From: Acidimicrobiaceae bacterium
Lineage (GTDB): Bacteria > Actinomycetota > Acidimicrobiia > Acidimicrobiales > Palsa-688
Direction: 5' to 3'
Assembly (NCBI GenBank): GCA_003158835.1
Contig: PMLI01000124.1
Location: forward strand, 1-14,725
DNA length: 14,725 bases
The notes beneath the pieces were generated by a model that saw only the letters and a list, made by a program, of their open reading frames with translations, was not told where the DNA came from and did not search any database. The position numbers and the translations under genes were made by a program. Shown piece after piece: positions 7,643 to 13,452 of the stretch (the first letter of the stretch is position 1; every line of letters begins with the position of its first letter).

Positions 7643-7650
7643 GGTGTCAA
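7622..7650 (-). promoter_or_regulatory. Promoter of the oxidoreductase/URO-D operon
   Basis: On the minus strand, TTGACA (complement of 7645-7650) is separated by exactly 17 nt from TTTACT (complement of 7622-7627), a perfect -35 and a fair -10. Transcription would begin near 7615, giving a leader of about 55 nt before the ATG at 7558. It overlaps the putative operator A almost entirely. Confidence 0.6.
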
Positions 7651-7678
7651 GTCTCGTCTTCGCAGAGCGTCCGGACGT

Positions 7679-7684
7679 TATAGT
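7679..7684 (+). promoter_or_regulatory. -10 element of the ROK gene, possibly leaderless
   Basis: TATAGT ends 8 nt before the ATG at 7693. Transcription from it would start at or within a few bases of the start codon, as in the leaderless mRNAs common in actinobacteria. There is no good -35. The GGAG at 7685-7688, 4 nt from the ATG, would then lie outside the transcript or at its very 5' end. Confidence 0.45.
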
Positions 7685-7692
7685 GGAGTGAG

Positions 7693-8922
7693 ATGGTAAG
7701 CCAGGTGCCACAACCGCGCGATCGGGCGTTGTTGCGAAAGATGAGCCGGCGGATGATCGTGGATCTCGTCCAGCGCTCCGGTCCGGTCTCGCGCGCCACG
7801 ATTGCCCGGAGCACCAACATGGCCAAGCCTACGGTCTCGGCCATAGTCGAGGAACTGGCCACGGAAGGGATCCTGACAGAGCTCGGCGTCGGCGAGGCGT
7901 CCCCGAGCGGTGGTCGGCGACCGGTGCTCTACGAGTTCAACCAGGCGTCGCACCATGTAGTCGGTATCCACATCGGCGTGGAAACCACCACCGCCGTTCT
8001 GGCCGATGCTCGCGGCAGCGAGGTGGCACGGACCGATGTGGTCACGTCCCGTGAGGCGCCCGCGGACGTGCTGGCGTCGTTGTGCGGCGCTATCGACCGC
8101 ATGATCTATGAGCGGGACCTTGCTAAGTGTGATGTCACAGCCATAGGGGTTTGTGTGCCAGCGCTCATCGACCCGCTTGGAGGCTTATTGGTGTTCGCGC
8201 CCAACCTGGAGTGGCGGAACGTGAACATCGTCGAGGGGTTGCGGGAAGTGAACGCAGAAGCCACCATCTACGTGCACAATGTGGCCCAAGCCGTCCTGGC
8301 CGCCGAGTATATGGAAGGCATCGGCCAAAGATGGCCGAACGCAGTGTTGCTGTACGAGGACAACGGGGTCGGCGCGGCCATCATGATCGACGGCTCGATC
8401 TTCCACGGTGTCCGAGGCTTCGCCGGCGAGATCGGGCACTGCAAACTTCCCGGAGGAGAAGAGCCGTGCAACTGCGGGGCCAAAGGATGCCTCGAGACCC
8501 GTGTCTCGGTTACTGCGATGTTGCGTCGGGTCGGGCACGAACCTGACCGGCACAGCACCCTGCACCAGCAACTCCGGACGCTGGCCCGATCGGACGACCC
8601 GCGCGTCAAGCGGGCCCTGCGCGAGGTTGGCAAGGACCTTGGGTTGGCGACGTCGTGGCTCGTCAACCTCGTCAACCCGGACGCCGTGGTCATAGGCGGC
8701 GGGTTCCTCGACGCGGGTGAAGCTCTTCTCGACGGGCTCATGGCGTCGGTTCGTGACCAGGGCCTTCCTGAGTCCACCGCCGCCCTCACGGTCCAGCGCT
8801 CGGTCTTGGGCAGCGCAGCGCCCGTACGAGGAGCGACGCTGCTCGCGCTCCAGGCATCCCGCCGGAGCCTGCAACGCGTTCTCGGCGGCTACCGTGCCCC
8901 CAGCCTGCCTTTCGCCCAGTGA
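7693..8922 (+). CDS. ROK-family transcriptional regulator
   Basis: This 409-aa ROK-type regulator (NagC/XylR-like) is expected to bind DNA through an N-terminal winged helix and release it on binding a sugar. The helix-turn-helix is around 20-62 (VSRATIARSTNMAKPTVSAI). A ROK domain follows: GIHIGVETT (91-99), DNGVGAAI (223-230), and the zinc motif in GEIGHC...CNCGAKGCLE with ligands H249, C259, C261 and C266. The loop that in ROK kinases reads ENDAN, with the catalytic Asp, reads VHNVAQA here (194-200), so kinase activity should be lost. The gene is divergent from the mannitol dehydrogenase-type gene and upstream of the alcohol dehydrogenase, and related AT-rich motifs precede both. I infer it is the local repressor. 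Its effector is unknown, probably the substrate or an intermediate of this locus. Confidence 0.93.
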   Translation: MVSQVPQPRDRALLRKMSRRMIVDLVQRSGPVSRATIARSTNMAKPTVSAIVEELATEGILTELGVGEASPSGGRRPVLYEFNQASHHVVGIHIGVETTTAVLADARGSEVARTDVVTSREAPADVLASLCGAIDRMIYERDLAKCDVTAIGVCVPALIDPLGGLLVFAPNLEWRNVNIVEGLREVNAEATIYVHNVAQAVLAAEYMEGIGQRWPNAVLLYEDNGVGAAIMIDGSIFHGVRGFAGEIGHCKLPGGEEPCNCGAKGCLETRVSVTAMLRRVGHEPDRHSTLHQQLRTLARSDDPRVKRALREVGKDLGLATSWLVNLVNPDAVVIGGGFLDAGEALLDGLMASVRDQGLPESTAALTVQRSVLGSAAPVRGATLLALQASRRSLQRVLGGYRAPSLPFAQ

Positions 8923-9006
8923 CCTGGGCGTTCCCGATGAGGCACGGGCGCCGGAGCGTGTGGCCCGGCGTCCTGGTCCTCGCTGTTACGAACCACGTGG
9001 CCTCCC

Positions 9007-9029
9007 GGTCCCTGAGGCGGGCCAGGGCC
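9007..9029 (+). terminator. Weak hairpin after the ROK gene
   Basis: GG(T)CCCTG (9007-9014) can pair with CAGGGCC (9023-9029), seven pairs with one bulged T, across an 8-nt loop. No T-run follows. It might partly separate ROK from alcohol dehydrogenase transcription. Confidence 0.22.
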
Positions 9030-9055
9030 TTGCGTCAGATAACGACTGATGCTAC

Positions 9056-9080
9056 GTTTGTAATATTTACTAACTAACCT
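9056..9080. promoter_or_regulatory. Putative ROK operator B upstream of the alcohol dehydrogenase
   Basis: Positions 9056-9074 form a near-perfect inverted repeat, GTTTGTAA-TAT-TTACTAAC, with 7 of 8 pairs matching. It is followed by the AACTAACCT word (9072-9080) shared with operator A at 7634-7642. A weak promoter overlaps it (TTGCGT 9030-9035, 17 nt, TACGTT 9053-9058). The AT-rich symmetric site in a GC-rich gap is a good operator candidate and links the alcohol dehydrogenase to the same regulator as the oxidoreductase/URO-D operon. Confidence 0.6.
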
Positions 9081-9091
9081 CAGGTGAAACC

Positions 9092-9103
9092 ATGCCGCCG
9101 TGA
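9092..9103 (+). other. Possible minimal leader ORF (Met-Pro-Pro-stop)
   Basis: ATG-CCG-CCG-TGA stands 5 nt after an AGGTG and 20 nt before the alcohol dehydrogenase ATG. Two consecutive prolines just before a stop could slow the ribosome. It may equally be coincidence, since three-codon ORFs arise easily. Confidence 0.18.
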
Positions 9104-9123
9104 CCAGGAGGAAGATCAAGACA

Positions 9124-10116
9124 ATGCGCGCCCTGACGATTGTGCAGCCGGGCGTCCTCGAGCTCCAAGAGGTCGAGGACCCCACCCCCGGTAATGATGA
9201 AGTGGTAGTCGAGGTCGGTGCCTGTGGGCTCTGCGGCACGGATCTTCACCTAATCGACGGGGAGTCGCCGCTGGCGACGTACCCGCTCGTACCTGGCCAC
9301 GAGTTCAGCGGCACGGTCGTGGCCAGGGGCAACGGTGTAGAGGCACCCGCCCTAGGGCAACGCGTCGCGGTTGACCCCAACACCCACTGCGGCGCATGTC
9401 GCTTCTGCCGCTCGGGCCGAGCGAACCTTTGTGCCCGTTACGCCGCCCTCGGCGTGACAGGCCCGGGCGCTTTCGCTCAGTTCGTCAAGGCCCGCGCCGC
9501 CAACTCTTATACCATCCCCGACGCCTTGAGCTTCGGCCAGGCCGCACTGATCGAGCCGCTTTCCTGCGCTGTACTCGGCGTTCGTCGCTGCGGCGAAGTT
9601 CTCGGCCGGCGGGCCCTTGTTGTCGGGGCCGGGACCATGGGCCTGTTGATCGGCCAGCTGCTGGCGGCCATGGGCGCTTCGGAGGTTGCGATCGTCGACC
9701 CGCTCCGCTCACGCCTCGAGGTGGCCGCGACCCTCGGACTGGGCCCGTGTGCCTCCTCCGCTGACCAACTAGCCGAAAACTTCGAGGTGGCCGTGGACGC
9801 CACCGGTGTCCCAAAAGCCATCGAAGCGGCTTTCGACGCAGTCGATCGGGGTGGGACCGTACTTGTCTTCGGTGTCGCCGACGTGAAGGCAAGGGTAAGT
9901 TTGTCGCCCTTCCGCATTTTCAACGACGAGATCACCGTGACAGGGTCCATGGCGGTGCTCGACAGCTTTGAAACCGCCGCTCGGCTGATGGGAACGGGGC
10001 AGGTCAAGGTCTCGCCCCTCCTCGGGGCTCCCTTTAAGCTGGACCAGTACGGCGAAGCCCTAACCGCCATGCGCTCTGGGACGGGCAGGGGGATCAAGAC
10101 CCAAATAGCACCCTGA
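9124..10116 (+). CDS. Zinc-dependent medium-chain alcohol (polyol-type) dehydrogenase
   Basis: This 330-aa medium-chain dehydrogenase is of the sorbitol/threonine dehydrogenase kind, oxidising a secondary alcohol with NAD. Catalytic zinc ligands are C37 (GLCGTD) and H59 (PGHE), with E144 (IEP) nearby. Structural zinc ligands are C89, C92, C95 and C103 in the CGACRFCRSGRANLC lobe. The Rossmann motif VVGAGTMG (166-173) is followed by D192 at the end of the second strand, which favours NAD over NADP. ATG at 9124 is preceded by AGGAGG at 9106-9111, a slightly long 12-nt spacing. An in-frame GTG at 9100 has no good binding site and adds no conserved sequence. It follows the ROK gene in the same direction, behind a putative ROK operator, so it probably supplies the second oxidation step of the local pathway. 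Substrate is unknown. Confidence 0.92.
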   Translation: MRALTIVQPGVLELQEVEDPTPGNDEVVVEVGACGLCGTDLHLIDGESPLATYPLVPGHEFSGTVVARGNGVEAPALGQRVAVDPNTHCGACRFCRSGRANLCARYAALGVTGPGAFAQFVKARAANSYTIPDALSFGQAALIEPLSCAVLGVRRCGEVLGRRALVVGAGTMGLLIGQLLAAMGASEVAIVDPLRSRLEVAATLGLGPCASSADQLAENFEVAVDATGVPKAIEAAFDAVDRGGTVLVFGVADVKARVSLSPFRIFNDEITVTGSMAVLDSFETAARLMGTGQVKVSPLLGAPFKLDQYGEALTAMRSGTGRGIKTQIAP

Positions 10117-10561
10117 GTAATGCACCCCTCGCTTGTCCCACTTCGCAGGAGCTCACGTGGCACACGACGAAGCACATTGCCGTCGAACCTTGACGGTCCC
10201 CACATAGCCTCCTGCCCCACAACCCTTCGACGGCGCCGCGGACATCGTACCTGGGACAGGCGCCAGCAACGTGAGCTTCTACCAGACACTCCTCCAACGC
10301 CAAGAACGCCGACATCGTGGTGATTTTCGAGGGTTCGTACAGCACCGCCGGAGAGAACCCAGGGGACTCTTTAGGTTTAGATTTAGACAGCCGTTTTCCC
10401 ACCGGTGGAGCGCCGGCCCGCCGTTCACGCTTAGCGACGACGCGGTGGCCTGTCTAACGGCCCAAAGGCCGTTCGCAACTCACGGTCGCGCACGTCCCGC
10501 TGTTACACCACAAATGGCTTGAGAAAACCCCGGCCAACGGCCAGCGATTTTGTCCAGCCCG
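10117..10561. other. Gene-free stretch between the alcohol dehydrogenase and the tRNA
   Basis: I find no convincing coding region here; the short open frames on both strands lack a recognisable domain and a good ribosome binding site. It holds a 7-bp hairpin AACGGCC-CAAA-GGCCGTT (10456-10473) without a T-run, which could end transcription from the alcohol dehydrogenase. It also holds three tandem hexamers TTTAGG-TTTAGA-TTTAGA (10370-10387). The tRNA terminator lies at its right end. Confidence 0.5.
10523..10544 (-). terminator. Intrinsic terminator of the tRNA-Gly gene
   Basis: On the minus strand, just past the tRNA 3' end, CTGGCC pairs with GGCCGG (6 bp, one G-U) across a GTT loop, followed by GGTTTTCTC. 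This short GC stem with a T-run in the tRNA's direction fits a Rho-independent terminator. Confidence 0.55.
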
Positions 10562-10632
10562 AGCGAGCGACGGGAATCGAACCCGCGTTCTCAGCTTGGG
10601 AAGCTGATGTACTACCCCTGTACGACGCTCGC
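10562..10632 (-). tRNA. tRNA-Gly (anticodon CCC)
   Basis: The minus strand folds as a full cloverleaf. The acceptor stem is GCGAGCG (10626-10632) with CGCTCGC (10563-10569). The anticodon stem TCAGC/GCTGA encloses the loop TTCCCAA with CCC at 34-36, and the T arm has stem GCGGG/CCCGT and loop TTCGATT. The discriminator base is U, as usual for bacterial tRNA-Gly, and CCA is not encoded. It reads GGG codons. It stands alone, with no other tRNA nearby. Confidence 0.95.
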
Positions 10633-10715
10633 AAAACCAGGTACTGAACGTAGCCTACCAGGCCGCTAAAGCGCAGGCCGGAACGGCGAAACGGGACCTT
10701 GGCCCGGGAGCATGC

Positions 10716-12287
10716 TCAGCCGCCTACGGTGCCGCAGCCCGGGGGGTAGGAGGCGATGAAGTCTTTGCTGAACAGAGTTGTCAAACCAAGCGAAGCAGAG
10801 AGGCCGAAGAAGCTGGCCTTTGCTCCCGCCGTCGCCAGGACCTTCAGGTCACGAGCATCGCAGCCGCCCGTCGACGGCCCGAGCCCGGGAGTACCGCCCC
10901 CAACTTTGATGGCGGTGTCAGCCACCAGGTCGACGAAACCTGCGACGGAGAGGCCCTTGACCCCGAGGCCCAGTTCGAGTTGCGGTATCTGGGCGCCCAG
11001 GACGAGGCTGATCGGGCCGCTCAGGATGGCGTTAGCCTGGTCCAGGATCACTTTCCCGATGCCTTTCACGGCTCCGAGGGCGCTGGTGGCTCCGCTGGCG
11101 GACGTGCTGAAGCCGGCGTTGCCGTTGTAGTTGACCGTGTAACTGCCCTTTATCGACTGGCTCTTGTTGGAGAAACCGACGGCCACGTAGAAAGCCACCT
11201 TGACGCCCAGGAAGAAGGGGATGCCTCCGATGGTGAAGGGCACCGTGACCTCTCCCGGTAGCGTGAGCTTGAACCCACCAGCGCTTCCCAAGCCAAAGGC
11301 GGTCAACGGCTTGAGTTCGTAGGACAGGGTGAACTGACCATTGAGGTTGTTCATCTGCACCTTCGCCGAACCAAGGTGGCCCTGGTGGACCGTAATGCCC
11401 CCGGCGGTGGTGAGGTTGTCCAGGGTGCCGCTCACGGTGGCCGAGACTTCGACGGGCGAAGACTTGCTTAGGGTGATCGTCATCGAAAGGGCACTGCCGG
11501 CCTGTTTGAACGCGATCGAATAGTCATAGGTCCCGGCTTTGCCCTTGAGGGTCACCCCGTGCCCGCCGAGCGCGGCGAACCCTAACCGGGAGGCCTGGGC
11601 CGGCAACGGCGTCGACAAGGGCGCCGGGACGCTCTTACTGGCGGTAACCGCCGCCAGCGCGGCGTTCTCGTCGGGCACCGCCGGGCCCTGGAGGGCGAGA
11701 GCGTCGGCAAAGTCCACCGGCGTGTCCCAGGAAAGGGTGCCGTTGGCGATCAGGTCCGTAATGGACGCGGGAGTAGTGGTGACAACGAGGCCCGCCCCCT
11801 GCGCGACGGCGCTGGTGACGACGCGCACGGCCAAGCCTTGGAGGAGCATGACGCTCCCCGCCTTCACCCTCGCCAGCACTCCCGTGCGGGCGGAAAATGT
11901 ATAGATGGAAGCGTCCGGCGAGACGGAGCGCAACGTGGCCGCCCCGGTGGCCGCCGGCACGATAACCGTCTCGGGGGAGAACTGGAGCCCGACGGCCTTG
12001 GTACCCGGGCTGTTGGTTACCGACGACGCGTCGCGAGCGACGACGATCGCATCCGGGGAGCCGGGCCCCCGAGGCGCCGGCTGGGCGACAGCCGGGGCTG
12101 GCAAGCTGACCCCTTCGGTGGTGACCAAGGCAAACGACGTGAGCGCCGCCAAAGCGACCACACCTGCTCGCTTGACCCACCCGGGAGCCCCGGGCCGGGA
12201 CCGAGCCGGACCGGCCGTTGGCAAAGGGCGCTTTCTGCTGGTGCCTTCCGGGACCATGGGCGCGGGCTGCTGCCTGTTGCTCGTCAT
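10716..12287 (-). CDS. Secreted protein of unknown function
   Basis: I do not recognise this 523-aa protein. A basic, Pro-rich cytoplasmic lead (1-40) is followed by a hydrophobic signal segment (41-57) and a likely cleavage site after AVA (66-68), so it is probably exported. One region (about 78-195) has the pattern LRSVSPDASIYTFSARTG and a GSVMLLQGLAVRVVTS stretch ending in LSWDTPVDF, and looks like a discrete beta-rich domain. Residues 240-460 alternate short polar and hydrophobic segments typical of beta structure, with few charges and much Gly, Ser and Thr. Only two mature cysteines, C476 and C518, occur and may form a disulfide near the end. ATG at 12287 has AGGAGGT 9 nt upstream. No partner gene is adjacent, the tRNA lying downstream. 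The coding call is strong and the function open: a surface or wall-associated role is only a guess. Confidence 0.85.
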   Translation of the reverse strand: MTSNRQQPAPMVPEGTSRKRPLPTAGPARSRPGAPGWVKRAGVVALAALTSFALVTTEGVSLPAPAVAQPAPRGPGSPDAIVVARDASSVTNSPGTKAVGLQFSPETVIVPAATGAATLRSVSPDASIYTFSARTGVLARVKAGSVMLLQGLAVRVVTSAVAQGAGLVVTTTPASITDLIANGTLSWDTPVDFADALALQGPAVPDENAALAAVTASKSVPAPLSTPLPAQASRLGFAALGGHGVTLKGKAGTYDYSIAFKQAGSALSMTITLSKSSPVEVSATVSGTLDNLTTAGGITVHQGHLGSAKVQMNNLNGQFTLSYELKPLTAFGLGSAGGFKLTLPGEVTVPFTIGGIPFFLGVKVAFYVAVGFSNKSQSIKGSYTVNYNGNAGFSTSASGATSALGAVKGIGKVILDQANAILSGPISLVLGAQIPQLELGLGVKGLSVAGFVDLVADTAIKVGGGTPGLGPSTGGCDARDLKVLATAGAKASFFGLSASLGLTTLFSKDFIASYPPGCGTVGG

Positions 12288-12530
12288 TGGCTAGTACCTC
12301 CTGGACGCCGGGGCATGGCCAGCGTAGATCGTGGCAGCCGGGACCGTCGCCTGTGAGCCCGGACCGGCCTGGTTGAGCAAGACGCGGGTTGTCCGGGGCA
12401 CCGGGCCCTCTCGGCCCCCATTTCCCCACTCAGCGTGGTAGGACGACAGCGCAAAAGGGTCGAATTCTTCTCAAACTGGGGGCATAAGGGGCAAGCAAAG
12501 CGAAGCGCTACCAAAAGCCCGTATACACAC

Positions 12531-12559
12531 TTGGCAAAGGCTCGGTAAACGTGTACTCT
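12531..12559 (+). promoter_or_regulatory. Candidate promoter ahead of the serial hairpins
   Basis: TTGGCA (12531-12536, five of six consensus bases) is followed after exactly 17 nt by TACTCT (12554-12559), which fits the actinobacterial TAnnnT -10. Initiation would fall near 12562-12568, at the start of a run of hairpins and not near any coding region. The next gene on this strand starts over 300 nt further on. Confidence 0.42.
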
Positions 12560-12561
12560 CA

Positions 12562-12665
12562 TTCCCGGAGCGGGAACCCGCCGCCTGCTCCGTAGAGCGG
12601 ATCTGAGATCCGCCGCTCGGTCTGCTCCGCCGATGGCGCCCTTAGGGGCGCCATCGGTGTATTCA
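12562..12665 (+). ncRNA. Candidate small structured RNA
   Basis: Three perfect inverted repeats follow in close order. TTCCCG-gag-CGGGAA is at 12562-12576. GCGGATCT-G-AGATCCGC is at 12597-12613. A 12-bp stem CCGATGGCGCCC with TTAG loop is at 12630-12657. The last, followed by TGTATTC, could serve as terminator of an RNA of about 95 nt starting at the promoter at 12531-12559. CTGCTCCG occurs twice between the stems, and GGAGC at the beginning can pair with either copy, allowing alternative folds. I recognise no known family (not tmRNA, SRP RNA, RNase P RNA or a riboswitch I know). The palindromes could instead be protein-binding sites, or the RNA could be a long leader of vsr. Confidence 0.35.
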
Positions 12666-12879
12666 GGCGCAGGTAGACCCTATTGGGCGCCCGTTCCCAG
12701 GGGACGGGGGGCGTCCAGGTAGCCGCATTAGCAGACCTGCGTCCAGTTTGTAGTTCAGCCCCAAGGCCTAATTTCCCAGCGCCAAATACGGGGCGGCCTC
12801 TAACCGGCCCTGCGCTTATCACCGGGAGCCCGGACCGCCGGAGTTAGCCGACAATGGGTCACGTTTGTGGGGCTGAGCC

Positions 12880-13452
12880 ATGGGCACGGTAAAGTCACTT
12901 TCTGTGCCGGAGCGCTGGCGCCAACCGTTCGCCTCCACCGAGGCTGTACGCGTGCGGATGAGCATCCAACGCCGGGAAGGTACCGCTCCCGAAATGGCCC
13001 TGCGGCGAGCCTTGCACGCTCTCGGGCTGCGCTATCGCCTCCACCTGGCACCTGTGCCGACGCTGCGCCGGAAAGCCGACATCATTTTCACTCGCGAACG
13101 GGTGGCCGTTTTTGTAGACGGCTGTTTCTGGCACGGTTGTCTCGAGCATGGCCGCCGCCGGCACGACGTCAACGGTTGGTACTGGCCGGACAAGATCGCT
13201 CGCAACCGTCATCGCGACGAAGACACCGACCGGCTCCTGTCGGGCTCGGGCTGGTTGTCCCTCCGGTTCTGGGAACACGAGTTGACCGGGGACGGCGTCG
13301 CCGGTGCGGCTCGCCAGGTTAAGGACGTCCTGGAAAAGCGCCGGCCACTACCGGTCACCCAGAAACCACCAAGGCCGGCCCCCGCCGGGGCCGGCCTTGG
13401 TGGTGATAGTGCTGTTCTCCGCCCGGGACAGGCTACGCCGGCGGGCCGCTAG
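12880..13452 (+). CDS. vsr: Vsr-type very short patch repair endonuclease
   Basis: This 190-aa protein belongs to the Vsr family, which nicks DNA 5' of T:G mismatches left by deamination of 5-methylcytosine. Conserved blocks are MSIQRREGTAPEMALRRALHALGLRYRLH (27-55), RRKADIIF (63-70) with D67 as metal ligand, FVDGCFWHGC (78-87) with H85 as the likely catalytic histidine, and WPDKIARNRHRDEDTDRLL followed by GWLSLRFWEHEL (102-135). The core ends near 155, the usual family length. The last 35 residues are Pro/Gly-rich, unlike Vsr, and encode a perfect 18-bp hairpin (13365-13404). ATG at 12880 is the first good start, although its ribosome binding site is weak. No cytosine methyltransferase is in view, so the partner must lie elsewhere. 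Its 3' end overlaps the convergent protease gene by 20 nt. Confidence 0.92.
   Translation: MGTVKSLSVPERWRQPFASTEAVRVRMSIQRREGTAPEMALRRALHALGLRYRLHLAPVPTLRRKADIIFTRERVAVFVDGCFWHGCLEHGRRRHDVNGWYWPDKIARNRHRDEDTDRLLSGSGWLSLRFWEHELTGDGVAGAARQVKDVLEKRRPLPVTQKPPRPAPAGAGLGGDSAVLRPGQATPAGR
13365..13404. terminator. Perfect 18-bp hairpin shared by convergent genes
   Basis: ACCACCAAGGCCGGCCCC (13365-13382) is exactly complementary to 13387-13404 across the 4-nt loop CGCC. It sits inside the 3' end of vsr and 29 nt beyond the stop of the minus-strand protease. Symmetry suits a bidirectional terminator. T-runs are short (TTT on the minus side), so termination may be stronger for the protease mRNA. For vsr the hairpin lies before the stop codon, which is unusual. 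Confidence 0.6.

Larger units (their letters stand above)
12288..12879. other. Gene-free divergent gap between the secreted-protein gene and vsr
   Basis: About 590 nt without a convincing gene. The short frames on the minus strand (12284-12562, 12559-12822, 12800-13051) show no domain and lack codon bias. The gap should hold promoters for both flanking genes. It contains a candidate RNA locus (promoter 12531-12559, hairpins 12562-12657). It also has an 8-bp hairpin around 12690-12710, a direct repeat GCGTCCAG flanking a CAGGT/ACCTG stem, and a CCGGG-AG-CCCGG palindrome at 12822-12833. Confidence 0.5.

Noticed and set aside
10370..10387. TTTAGR hexamer triplet as a functional repeat
   Set aside because: Only three short units in a gene-free region; too little to distinguish from chance.
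10562..10632. tRNA-Gly as an integration (att) site of a mobile element
   Set aside because: I saw no integrase and no second copy of the tRNA 3' end in the window.
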